Assembly (NCBI GenBank): GCA_024686215.1
Contig: JAIBDN010000003.1
Coordinates: 1 to 64,000, forward strand
Origin: Gammaproteobacteria bacterium
Lineage (GTDB): Bacteria > Pseudomonadota > Gammaproteobacteria > Pseudomonadales > Halieaceae
Length of the DNA stretch: 64,000 nt
Direction of reading: 5' to 3'
The notes beneath the pieces are model-generated. The model was not told the DNA's origin. It saw nothing but the letters and a program-made list of their open reading frames with translations, and did no database searches. Position 1 is the stretch's first letter, and each line of letters opens with the position of its first letter. Below, piece after piece: positions 1 through 8,443 of this stretch. The position numbers and the translations under genes were made by a program.

Positions 1-831
1 AAACATGGCGAATACATGAGGCATTTCCTCCCAGATTTCCAGAAAAAAAGGCACTCCGGCTTTCTCGGCCTGGGCAGCGGCTTGCACCGTTTGGTCAAGC
101 AGTACCTCGGTGCTGCCCACCTGTCCCAGAATGGGGGGCAGCCCATCAAAATCTGCGAATATGGGTGAAATGTAACGATCTCCCGGCAGGGCCTCACCGA
201 TATACATTTGATGCAATTGGGTGATGCGTTGCGTGGGTAGCATGGGGTCCCGGTGTTTGTTGAAATGACGCGACTCACCGCTGTGGGTCATGTCTGCAAA
301 CGCCGATAGTACAACGGCATTGCACGGCATTGGACTGCCTTCATCGCGCAAGGCCAGCAATGTACTAAGCACCAGACCACCACCGGCAGAATCGCCGGCC
401 AGGGTAATATCCGAGGGTTTGATACCCTGCCTGAGAAGATCATGGTAGGCCGCCAGACAATCTTCCAGCCCACCCGGAAAGGGCACTTCCGGCGCCAGTC
501 GGTAGTGCACTATCAGCGCTTTGGCATTAGCGGCCCTGCAAATCTTTGCCACAAAGCTCCTGTGCTGGGTGCGGGTACGCACGATGAAACCGCCCCCGGG
601 AAAGTACAACAGCGTGCGCCGCGGGCGCTTGCCCTTGATGCGCACCCACTCTCCCTCATAGACCCGCTTTTTTACCGCTGTAGCCTTGATATCATCCGGG
701 AGAATTTTTTCCTGTTGCTCGTCCATGACGCTCATTACCGAACGCATGGATTCAAGTTTGCCAAAGCGCATTACTGGCTTCATCAGGGTTCTGGTGCAGA
801 CGTTCATCACCTTGGCTTGCCAGCTGGGCAT
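1..831 (-). CDS. Alpha/beta hydrolase (HSL/acetyl-esterase family), 3' end cut by window
   Basis: Serine hydrolase of the hormone-sensitive-lipase type, expected to cleave carboxylic esters in the cytoplasm; the substrate is unknown. The 277 visible codons include the nucleophile elbow GDSAGG (Ser148), the acid in GSTEVLLD (Asp246) and the histidine in MPHVF (His272), so only the last few dozen residues lie outside the window. The usual oxyanion motif HGGG reads PGGG (residues 78-81), a histidine-to-proline change. The ATG sits one base after the stop of the hemerythrin-domain gene upstream, so the two are very probably co-transcribed. Function beyond the family is not known. Confidence 0.85.
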   Translation of the reverse strand, partial: MPSWQAKVMNVCTRTLMKPVMRFGKLESMRSVMSVMDEQQEKILPDDIKATAVKKRVYEGEWVRIKGKRPRRTLLYFPGGGFIVRTRTQHRSFVAKICRAANAKALIVHYRLAPEVPFPGGLEDCLAAYHDLLRQGIKPSDITLAGDSAGGGLVLSTLLALRDEGSPMPCNAVVLSAFADMTHSGESRHFNKHRDPMLPTQRITQLHQMYIGEALPGDRYISPIFADFDGLPPILGQVGSTEVLLDQTVQAAAQAEKAGVPFFLEIWEEMPHVFAMF

Positions 832-832
832 T

Positions 833-1822
833 CTATTTACCTTTTGTTGAGCTTGTTGATTTATCCGCACCGCCAGCAACTTTTCCTCGGCGCTTGAGTA
901 TCTCCTGTAACTCCTTGAACCCCTCCTTCACCTGTCGGCCGTGATTACTGGCCAGCGCCAGGGGCAGGAACAGGACGCTGGGGCCCTCCCGCCGCTGGGT
1001 ATGTGCCCTGATCGTCTCTAATTGCTCCTGCCAGGCCCCACGACCCCGATCATCAATGGCAGTCCTCACTCTTCCCAGGGTTTCCACTACCCCGGTCAAG
1101 TTCTCGATAGCTGATTCAATACCTGACATTTCCCTGACGATTAATTGCTGGCTGGCGACTTCGACTTTCGCCTGTACCTGCCTTCGCAAACGACGGTACT
1201 TGTATTGAACCTCGGTACCAAACACCGGGTCATCGCTAAAGCGCGTATTTGCTTCCAGCTTATCCAGATCCGTCGGATCCAGTTCACCCGTCGCACTGGT
1301 AAATATCTGCCTGGACTCATAATCCATGTGTTTCCGGTACCCGGAAATGTAACGTTGGATAGATTTTTTCAGGCTAGCCTGATCGATGGGGCGCCCAGCG
1401 GCAATGCGCGTCAGCTCATTAAACAGTTCAGTGTTGTAATGGCGCAGGGTCTTATGCTCACGATGTAAACGATCGAGCTTGGACTTAAACTCCTTGTCAC
1501 TTTCGAGCATATGCGCAAACAGCATATCCTCGCGGGGATGGTGATACTTGTCCGGGTAGTGAGTGAGATAGTCGAGAATATCCAGCAGCAGGTTGTAGTC
1601 CGGGACTTTGCCCGGTCGCATGCGCTGTTCCTGCTCCGCCATGGCATCCAACAGGTAAGCAATGTAGCGATGCTCACTGTAGAGCGTCTCCAGGGTATCT
1701 CGAAGCGGATCACCACGAAGCGCTACTTTTCTTTTTGGACCCCGTTTCGAGTATGCATACACCCCGTCTTCGAAGGCTGCAAAGTCTTCGCTTGTCGCGG
1801 CGTCATTATTACTATTTACCAT
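833..1822 (-). CDS. Hemerythrin HHE-domain protein
   Basis: A 329-residue protein whose N-terminal half (about residues 40-180) is a hemerythrin-like four-helix bundle. The expected di-iron ligands are visible in order: SEHRY, YHHPRED, HREHK and KHMDYE. Such domains bind oxygen or sense oxygen or redox state. The C-terminal 140 residues are helical, charged and not recognised; they may be a coiled coil or partner-binding region. An in-frame TTG twelve bases upstream (1834) could also start translation, but the ATG at 1822 has a better spaced GGGTG. It is immediately followed by the hydrolase gene (one-base gap), which suggests a two-gene operon. Confidence 0.8.
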   Translation of the reverse strand: MVNSNNDAATSEDFAAFEDGVYAYSKRGPKRKVALRGDPLRDTLETLYSEHRYIAYLLDAMAEQEQRMRPGKVPDYNLLLDILDYLTHYPDKYHHPREDMLFAHMLESDKEFKSKLDRLHREHKTLRHYNTELFNELTRIAAGRPIDQASLKKSIQRYISGYRKHMDYESRQIFTSATGELDPTDLDKLEANTRFSDDPVFGTEVQYKYRRLRRQVQAKVEVASQQLIVREMSGIESAIENLTGVVETLGRVRTAIDDRGRGAWQEQLETIRAHTQRREGPSVLFLPLALASNHGRQVKEGFKELQEILKRRGKVAGGADKSTSSTKGK

Positions 1823-1987
1823 TAACGCACCCAAAGGGTTAGGAGCATCAGATCAGTCTGTAACAAAAGTCGCGATACTGTTAGTGATATGAGTCAATGG
1901 ATGCCGCACTAACGCAATAAACCGTGTTGACCAGTTAAGTTGCCAGATCTGTTGTGCAGGAACTTGTCGAGTCGGAAACATGTGTCT

Positions 1988-3238
1988 TCATCCGAATACT
2001 GCATCCACAAGAGTACTGGGCGAGAGGGCTTTGCTGGCCAGACGTCGACCCGAGGTTAAACCAACCTTGATTGCCAGCGCCAACTCCTCGGCGCCCGCCT
2101 CGTTGGGTGACAATACACTGGCTGCGCCGATGCGCTCGAGATCTGCTCCATTTGAGAACTGATCGGTCGAGAAGGGCAGGACCAGTTGTTGCACGCCGGC
2201 CGCGAGTGCCTCTTGTGCGCTGTTGTTGCCGCCGTGGTGCACGATCAGGTCTGCGCTGCGCAACATTGCCACCTGTGGTAGCTGGGGAGCGACCACCCAA
2301 TCCTTCGGCAGCGGGCCGAGTCGCTCGACAGGCGTGGCACCTGTTGCGACTGCAGCGCGTACACCGAGATGTCGAAGCGCCTTTGTCACCTTGATCAACA
2401 CATCGCTGCGGTGCGATAGGAAAGTGCCGAGTGCCAAATAGACCTGAGGCCGGTTTTCGGCGCGAACCGCCCAACTGCTTAGAGTTTCCGGGAGCTGCTC
2501 CTGACGGACCAGAGGCCCGACGTAGCGATGATCAGTGGGCAGTCTGCCCCGCGATGTTGCCTGCATCGCGGCGATGCTGTTATAGAGCACGCGAAAGCCA
2601 TGCGCGCGAAATGCGTCCGCAACCGGAGTCCGGTCGGGTGCGACGGCGGCGAGTGCAGAATTCCAGCGAGCGGTGAATACGCGGGTCACTTTATCGACCA
2701 GGTGTTCCAGTTCTGTGAGTTGCTGAGGATCCGGGTGGATTTCGCTTGGCCAGATGGCGGGTATACCATAGCGCTCGGCCCCAATCGGGAGTTGGCTGGG
2801 ATGACCAGGGACCAGCGTCACGAATGGGCGCTCTGTAGCATACATTCCCAGGGTCGACGCGAACGACACATGGTCGACCAGAGTGCGCTCGGGGTCGACT
2901 TCGTCGCATAGTCGGGCTATCTCCGCCGCTACCCGCTCAGGCTGCCACAGCAGATCATTCTCACGCTCGAGGGCCTGACGTTGTATGGTGGCTAAAGGCC
3001 CTTTTGCTGTCGCTGCGATGAAACGCTCGATACCGGGGTCCATTCCTGCGACGCCAGAATTAGAGCCGGCGCCCAACTGCAGCGACCGCCATTCGAACCC
3101 GTCGGCCTCAGCTCGCTGGCGAATATTCGGACCGGTAGCCACGACGACCCCACGTCCGTCGCTCTGCGCTGCTCGGGCTAGTACTGCCAGCGGTTCATAG
3201 TGCGATGCGAAGTCCGGACTTATAACGAGCAGGCTCAT
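1988..3238 (-). CDS. GT1/MGT-family glycosyltransferase
   Basis: A 416-residue GT-B glycosyltransferase of the family that includes macrolide and UDP-sugar:acceptor glycosyltransferases. The C-terminal donor-binding signature is clear: HHGGNNSAQEALAAG followed by LPFSTDQFSNG near residues 340-370. The N-terminus begins directly with a Rossmann-type strand (SLLVISPDF), so there is no signal peptide and the enzyme is cytosolic or peripheral. Its ATG overlaps the stop of the upstream glycosyltransferase in an ATGA arrangement, so the two are translationally coupled. Acceptor and product are unknown; a glycolipid, carotenoid or secondary-metabolite glycoside is conceivable. No other sugar-pathway genes are adjacent. 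Confidence 0.8.
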   Translation of the reverse strand: MSLLVISPDFASHYEPLAVLARAAQSDGRGVVVATGPNIRQRAEADGFEWRSLQLGAGSNSGVAGMDPGIERFIAATAKGPLATIQRQALERENDLLWQPERVAAEIARLCDEVDPERTLVDHVSFASTLGMYATERPFVTLVPGHPSQLPIGAERYGIPAIWPSEIHPDPQQLTELEHLVDKVTRVFTARWNSALAAVAPDRTPVADAFRAHGFRVLYNSIAAMQATSRGRLPTDHRYVGPLVRQEQLPETLSSWAVRAENRPQVYLALGTFLSHRSDVLIKVTKALRHLGVRAAVATGATPVERLGPLPKDWVVAPQLPQVAMLRSADLIVHHGGNNSAQEALAAGVQQLVLPFSTDQFSNGADLERIGAASVLSPNEAGAEELALAIKVGLTSGRRLASKALSPSTLVDAVFG

Positions 3239-5394
3239 TGCGCAGAAATTTCTGGACGGTATAGCTTGGCTAGCTGGGCAGCCATCATGTCAATCGAGTA
3301 GCGTTCTTCGACCACGGTGCGGGCGCGCTGTGCTCGACCCTGCAGGTGCACCAACTCAAACGCTTCATGCATGGCCCTGCCCAAGTCGTCACCGGGATCG
3401 ACCAGAACGCCTGTGTCACCGTGATCGACATACGTAGACGGGCCGCCCGTGCTCGGTGCGACCACGACGAGACCAGCCGCCATTGCCTCGAGCACGGCAA
3501 GACCAAACTCCTCTTTGATGGCGCCATCTACATATACTCCACCAGCGGACCAGCCGCCGTCGTGGCCCGACGCAGCAGAGACCAGCAGTTGAGCGACGTC
3601 CGCTCGGGGGCGACCACCGAGCAGTATCAGGCCGCAACGGCGCGAATCGGTGATCGGCACCAGTCGATCGATCTCACCGATCACTGCACGCTCAGTCGCT
3701 GTAGGAGCTTCGAGATCGCCGCCGACGATCACGAGGTTGCAGGCCTCGTGAAGATCCCTGTGGGCGGCCCACGCCGATACGACACGCTCCATACCTTTTA
3801 CAGGATTGAAGCGTCCGACACTGACAATGAGCGGGAGTCCACGTCTTGAAGGTTGAATCAGGTCAGCGAGATCGTCCAGTAGTTCGCTGCGCTGGCCGCT
3901 TGCTAGTCTGGTAGTCGGTACTTCAGAAGCACGCCTGAGCAGATTGATGTCGATCCCCTCCGCGACGACGGCGACGCGTTGGTCCATCCTCCTGGTAGCG
4001 ATACCTATGTCTCCCAGTAGATCCATCGGCTTCGAGCGGGGAAATAGAGCTAGTTGGTTAGCGCCGCGCGCGATCTCCTCGATCAAGCGTGCTCTGAACC
4101 AGATATTCGACTGGGTATCTAGCTGCATGAACGACTGGTCATCGAGCTCACCTCTGGCCTGTAACGACTCTATTACGTTGTGGGGGTCGGGGGCTGCACT
4201 GAAGCAGGTGTGAATACCCGCGGCCGCGGCCACATATGCGCCGGCCAGGGTTCCCGCGTCCGCCATCCTCAGGTGCAGCACGTCGATGGGTCCGGCGAGG
4301 CGGAGCTGGTGGTGGATTCCGCGCTCGATGGCGGGCAGGTATTCCCATGTATCGTTAGGCGTGTCGATCTCTCGTTCAGGGTCGCTGATGGCTAGCGTGC
4401 CGTACGACAACGGAATCTTGCTCGACGAAGTGAGTCCCCTGGCGGCGTCCGCGACCGTTCCACTGCCGATCGTCAGGACGTGATCGACATCATCCCGAGT
4501 AGCCAGAGCCTCGCCGAGCGATACGAGTAGGCTCGCTATGCCGCCGGTGTCGCCACGACCGCCCAGGCTGAGCTGGCGATCTAGTCCCTCCATTAGAGTC
4601 ATCTGAACCACACGTAAACCAGTTTGCTTAGAGCTCTCTACAAGGGTCCGCTTGTCAGAATCGCGGCTGGCGAGCGCGAGAGCAGCGTAGTTGCCGATCG
4701 GCTCGTCGAGAACGGCCAGTTGCTCAAGCGCGGCATCAATGAGCGCACCACTGCGCTCACCGAGCGCTCCTGTTGCTGCAGCTCGAACGCAGAGGGCCTC
4801 TTCGGCGCTAAGTGCGAGGCGCAGCAGCACTGCGTCGGTCTCGGGACCGACAACGCCGAGTAGGTCGACGATCCTTGCTCTGGCCGCTGGCTTGATCTCT
4901 GTATCCAATCGGTCTATCGCCGGTTGCACGATCAGGTGAGCTGCAGATTCAGACCAACTGCGCAATGTACGATGCGCATGCATGGTGTCGATGCCGCCGA
5001 TGATGAGTATGTCCAGGAGCTTTGGGATGGGTGCTGACGACGGTTTGCGCTGGCCTAAACGCCAGCTGGCGTGCCGTCGAACGGCCTGGTCCTTACAGTA
5101 CAGTAGGCTGGCGAGTGCGGAATCGACATAATGATGATTGAGCTGGACCAAAGCTTCGATAGCAACAAGAGCCTCGATGGGACCTTCTTCAGTTAGATCA
5201 TGCAGCTCGAGTGCCAGCAGTGCGTGGTCGTTCGACCGACGTGCTTGTTCCGCAAGCTGTGCTGAGCGGCCGAGCATCGAGCTGTAGTCACCGGACTGGG
5301 CGACCGAACGCGCCTCAGCCACGATCAGATGAGCAGCGCTCTGATGGTGGGTGATTAGTGGAGCAGTGCCTGTCGTCACTATGGTGTTCCGCAT
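3235..5394 (-). CDS. HEAT-repeat / GT4 glycosyltransferase fusion
   Basis: A 719-residue protein with two parts. Residues 20-255 are alpha-helical repeats of HEAT/PBS-lyase appearance (for example around 90-120, 170-185 and 200-245). Residues about 260-719 form a GT-B glycosyltransferase of family GT4, with the N-lobe loop GDTGG (281-285), the strand SVGRFNPVKG (525-534) and the E-x7-E signature EEFGLAVLEAMAAG (628-641). GT4 enzymes are retaining transferases using nucleotide sugars. The repeats may act as a protein- or membrane-docking module. The downstream GT1 gene overlaps by four bases. HEAT-GT4 fusions are uncommon in gammaproteobacteria as far as I recall, which fits horizontal acquisition; this is inference. 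Confidence 0.75.
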   Translation of the reverse strand: MRNTIVTTGTAPLITHHQSAAHLIVAEARSVAQSGDYSSMLGRSAQLAEQARRSNDHALLALELHDLTEEGPIEALVAIEALVQLNHHYVDSALASLLYCKDQAVRRHASWRLGQRKPSSAPIPKLLDILIIGGIDTMHAHRTLRSWSESAAHLIVQPAIDRLDTEIKPAARARIVDLLGVVGPETDAVLLRLALSAEEALCVRAAATGALGERSGALIDAALEQLAVLDEPIGNYAALALASRDSDKRTLVESSKQTGLRVVQMTLMEGLDRQLSLGGRGDTGGIASLLVSLGEALATRDDVDHVLTIGSGTVADAARGLTSSSKIPLSYGTLAISDPEREIDTPNDTWEYLPAIERGIHHQLRLAGPIDVLHLRMADAGTLAGAYVAAAAGIHTCFSAAPDPHNVIESLQARGELDDQSFMQLDTQSNIWFRARLIEEIARGANQLALFPRSKPMDLLGDIGIATRRMDQRVAVVAEGIDINLLRRASEVPTTRLASGQRSELLDDLADLIQPSRRGLPLIVSVGRFNPVKGMERVVSAWAAHRDLHEACNLVIVGGDLEAPTATERAVIGEIDRLVPITDSRRCGLILLGGRPRADVAQLLVSAASGHDGGWSAGGVYVDGAIKEEFGLAVLEAMAAGLVVVAPSTGGPSTYVDHGDTGVLVDPGDDLGRAMHEAFELVHLQGRAQRARTVVEERYSIDMMAAQLAKLYRPEISAQ

Positions 5395-6084
5395 GAGATT
5401 GTTGTTCCAGTTTGTAGGGAAGTTGAGGTGTAGTCAGGCTATTGTGTTCTGACACCTGGGGTAGGTCACGACATTATGTGACTGGATATACGTTAACCCG
5501 ACCTTGCTGGATTGCTTCTAACGGATTCGGCAAGATAACAGCCCGAAATGGGTAGAATCGGCGTATCAACACATACCAACGTCACCGCTTTCTCCTGATA
5601 GCATCAGTTACACAGTCGGGCTCTACTATCGGGCTCTAAGATACAGTCACTCTCAGTCAGGCCTCTATTTCAGCCTTCGCCTGATCCAGGCACTGCGCAT
5701 ACCTTGCAACAACTCCAGCCCATGCTTCCAGCACCCACAGTCGGATGCTCCAGGCAATAATAGGTCTAAGAAAAATATAGAAAATGGTGGGCCTACAGAC
5801 AACTCACCAGCACACGGCACAACTATGAGTAGTATGCACAGAGCGCAACTCAGGCGGTAAGCTGAAAAAAGCCAAGGGATTTTTCTGGGCACAGGCAGTA
5901 TCGCTGTCGCAACTGAACCTATGCCGCTCTTGATTGGGGTCGGTTTTCGGGCATGTGGCAGGAAGCTGAAGAATCATCACAGACTGCTAAAGCCGAATTC
6001 CTAACCAGGGCCGAGTCCCTGACCCTTTTGCTGAACTAGCAATTCGCCATACACAAGTTGCCCTATGCAGCTGAAGTTTCTCAG
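5395..6084. other. 690-base stretch without a recognisable gene
   Basis: No convincing coding frame is seen. A 75-codon frame on the minus strand (5665-5892) is hydrophobic, lacks a clear ribosome binding site and resembles nothing I know, so I do not call it. The stretch holds a small inverted repeat GTCAC/GTGAC (5465-5482) and a direct repeat of CGGGCTCTA near 5617-5635. It must contain the promoter of the glycosyltransferase pair and the 3' flank of the Hsp70 gene. It could be decayed accessory DNA. Confidence 0.4.
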
Positions 6085-7512
6085 CTAGAAAAGTTCGTTT
6101 TCTGCGTACTGATAGTAACTAGCAATCGCCAAGCCTGCCGCTACACTGGTGAACGGATCGTGTTCGACAACTTTACCCGTAAACTGGTTGTCGAGAATCT
6201 CTTTCACTGCTGGAATTAGTGAAGACCCTCCGGTGCGAAGAACAAGATCTATATCATCCGTTCGACAATTGGCCTTTTTAAGAACCACTGTGATCGCCTG
6301 TTCAAACTCAAACAATAAATCTGAAATCATCATCTCAAATTCCCAGCGCTCAACCACAACCTGAATATCTATCTCGGGAATATCCAACAGGGCTGACTCA
6401 TCAACCGAAAGCTGCGCCTTAAAATCCTTGATGGCCTCAAAAACCTGGTAGCTGTAGTTCTGTAGAATAAGATCGTGGAGACGTCTGAATTTTTCGGCGC
6501 CCGGGTCGGACTCAGCCATACGCTGCATCACAGAGGAGGTATATTTATTTTGATTGAGCGTATAGCTGATCGGCCAATTGATTAACAGCTCTTCAAATTC
6601 TCCAAACGGAAATAGGGTGTCCACTTCCGAGCCATCTACTGTTCGACGCCAGCGCTCGCCTTTTCCCAGCAACGGAAACAGCAGCTCTCTAAAAATCGTT
6701 TGGTCAATCCTGTCACCACCCAAAGCGATCCCGTGAGTGGCCTGCACCTGGAATGTTGAGCCATCGCGTCGCAACACGCTAAAGTCTAAAGTACCGCCGC
6801 CGAAATCGACGGTTAGCACTAATTCATCATTGCTCTGCGGATGATTGTGTAAAAAACTGATGGTGGCCGCAGTGGGCTCGGGGCAGAAAGACTGCTCGGA
6901 GATACCCGCATAACCATAGGATTCGCCCAGGCGCTGCAAAGCAATACTATTACGCTCACTTTCAACACCCTCAAAATTGACCGGGTGACCCAGGCAAGCA
7001 TGTTTAATCTTGTCGCCAATCGTATTTTCGATAGATTTGTGAATCCCAACAAGAATTGGAGCCACCAACGCTACCAATCTAAAAGCCTTGTCGAAAACAA
7101 GCGTGCGGTCAGTTGTTGTATTGCCCAAAAGCCTTTTTGTACCGCGGAATAATCTTCCCGGCAAACTCGAATCGTTGAATGCCTGGCCATAGACTGTAGC
7201 GGTATCTGACTCGCCTGGACCGCCCATCGCACTCTCACCGCCACCGGTTCCCGAGCGCGCCTCACCGAGGACTTCGAGGCTGAGTTCCACCTTGCGACCG
7301 GTATTGCCATCGATATAATCATCGATAGCAAGTTGACCAATTGAGCTTTGATAGGACTTGTCGATATAGTTGGCCGAGGGCATAACACTGTTTGGCGCGG
7401 CCAATTTTATTAGCGTGACCTGCTCGCCATCAAATACTGCCGCGGCACTGTTACTGGTACCGAAATCAATTCCAATACCTAATCTAGAGGATTTTTGAGA
7501 AGTAAATTGCAT
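6085..7512 (-). CDS. Hsp70-family protein, YegD-like
   Basis: A 475-residue actin-fold ATPase related to the nucleotide-binding domain of DnaK. Phosphate-1 motif GIDFGTSNSAAAVF (about residues 13-27), phosphate-2 motif VDFGGGTLDFSVL and adenosine motif RTGGSSLIPAVKEIL near residue 430 are all present. It lacks the DnaK substrate-binding lid (DnaK is about 640 residues) and matches the length of E. coli YegD, a putative chaperone of unknown client. A Gly/Ser/Glu-rich insertion lies near residues 85-105. It stands alone between a sparse region and the tRNA-Arg gene. Annotated family function: ATP-dependent chaperone-like; physiological role unknown. Confidence 0.85.
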   Translation of the reverse strand: MQFTSQKSSRLGIGIDFGTSNSAAAVFDGEQVTLIKLAAPNSVMPSANYIDKSYQSSIGQLAIDDYIDGNTGRKVELSLEVLGEARSGTGGGESAMGGPGESDTATVYGQAFNDSSLPGRLFRGTKRLLGNTTTDRTLVFDKAFRLVALVAPILVGIHKSIENTIGDKIKHACLGHPVNFEGVESERNSIALQRLGESYGYAGISEQSFCPEPTAATISFLHNHPQSNDELVLTVDFGGGTLDFSVLRRDGSTFQVQATHGIALGGDRIDQTIFRELLFPLLGKGERWRRTVDGSEVDTLFPFGEFEELLINWPISYTLNQNKYTSSVMQRMAESDPGAEKFRRLHDLILQNYSYQVFEAIKDFKAQLSVDESALLDIPEIDIQVVVERWEFEMMISDLLFEFEQAITVVLKKANCRTDDIDLVLRTGGSSLIPAVKEILDNQFTGKVVEHDPFTSVAAGLAIASYYQYAENELF

Positions 7513-7541
7513 TAAAAGGTCGCAGGGAAATGTTTGGAAAT

Positions 7542-7618
7542 TGGCCCGCCCTGCAGGAGTCGAACCTGCGACCTTCCCCTTAGGAGGGGGACGCTCTATC
7601 CAGCTGAGCTAAGGGCGG
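7542..7618 (-). tRNA. tRNA-Arg (anticodon CCU)
   Basis: A complete cloverleaf reads on the minus strand: a seven-pair acceptor stem CCGCCCT/AGGGCGG, D arm GCTC/GAGC, anticodon stem TCCCC/GGGGA with loop CTCCTAA giving anticodon CCU, a five-base variable loop and T arm GCAGG/CCTGC with TTCGACT. The discriminator is G and the 3' CCA is genomically encoded. It decodes AGG. The accessory-looking region 1988-7512 lies on its 3' side, the side where tRNA-targeting islands insert, but no integrase or repeated 3' end was found. Confidence 0.96.
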
Positions 7619-7690
7619 TATAAATCGGAGTCGCGGATTATTCCGTGCCTGTGCAGAGAAGGCAAGCGGCAACGTGTTTTTTAAAGCTGG

Positions 7691-8326
7691 CTAGCTGATC
7701 AGCATCGCCCGGACGACTTTGTGCAGCAGGCGCTTTTGCCTGGCAATGTTTTCCGGATCCTGCAGTTGGCCACCGCCTAATGAATCCAGAGCGCGCTGCG
7801 ACAAGAAATAGCCGGTGGTCAGGTTGAACATGGCCACCAGGTTAATGGCCTGTGTGGCACGGTCCTGATCTTCGGTAGAGCCCATGTTGGCCATGCTGTG
7901 CATACCCTGGCCGAACAGTTTCTCCAGCCAGCCGGTAACCAGCTGATTGCCAACAGAATTCCTGTCGCCCTGCAGGGCTTGCTGAAATAGGGCGGCCATC
8001 TGCGGGTGTTGCAGCAGGAGGTCGGTCATAATTGATGGCAAGTCGGTGTAGTCTCTGAGACCCGATGCCTGTTCCAGGTGCTGTGTCAACGCCATTGCCA
8101 TCGGGTTCAGTGCCCGATGCAGCACAGCTTCATACAAGCCGGGTTTACCACTGAAATGGTTGTATAGCCCCGGCTCCTTTATCTCTGCGCCCTGGGCTAT
8201 CTGGCGCAGGCTGGTGCCGTCGTAGCCCTGGGTAGCAAATAATTCTTCCGCAACATCCATGATTCGAGTCGCGGTGCGCTCGCCTTTGGTCTGCCGGCGG
8301 GGAGGCTGCTCTTCGTCTGTCAGCAT
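7691..8326 (-). CDS. TetR/AcrR-family transcriptional regulator
   Basis: A 211-residue repressor-type protein. The N-terminal helix-turn-helix is typical: RIMDVAEELFATQGYDG, then TSLRQIAQGAEI and LYNHFSGKPGLYEAVL (about residues 20-70). The C-terminal ligand domain is not diagnostic. It is divergent from the Rieske oxygenase genes, with a perfect GATCGA-TTTT-TCGATC inverted repeat in the 117-base gap. The likely role is ligand-controlled repression of that operon and of itself, with the oxygenase substrate or a product as inducer. This role is inferred from context; the family assignment is secure. Confidence 0.88.
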   Translation of the reverse strand: MLTDEEQPPRRQTKGERTATRIMDVAEELFATQGYDGTSLRQIAQGAEIKEPGLYNHFSGKPGLYEAVLHRALNPMAMALTQHLEQASGLRDYTDLPSIMTDLLLQHPQMAALFQQALQGDRNSVGNQLVTGWLEKLFGQGMHSMANMGSTEDQDRATQAINLVAMFNLTTGYFLSQRALDSLGGGQLQDPENIARQKRLLHKVVRAMLIS

Positions 8327-8373
8327 AAATTATCATTCGATTGCTAAAAATCGTGCAAAAAATACCATGTTCG

Positions 8374-8389
8374 GATCGATTTTTCGATC
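8374..8389. promoter_or_regulatory. Candidate TetR operator between regulator and oxygenase genes
   Basis: A perfect inverted repeat, GATCGA-TTTT-TCGATC, lies in the divergent intergenic region. A TATACT hexamer at 8400-8405 could be the -10 element of the rightward promoter, which would place the repeat over the -35 region. Position and symmetry fit a repressor site for the adjacent TetR protein. Not tested. Confidence 0.5.
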
Positions 8390-8443
8390 ATAGCCTGTAT
8401 ATACTCTCAAAAAACTATGAAGTGATAATATTTGGAGGGCTAA

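Noticed and set aside
5665-5892. 75-codon hydrophobic minus-strand frame
   Set aside because: No clear ribosome binding site, no recognised family; kept as part of the sparse stretch.
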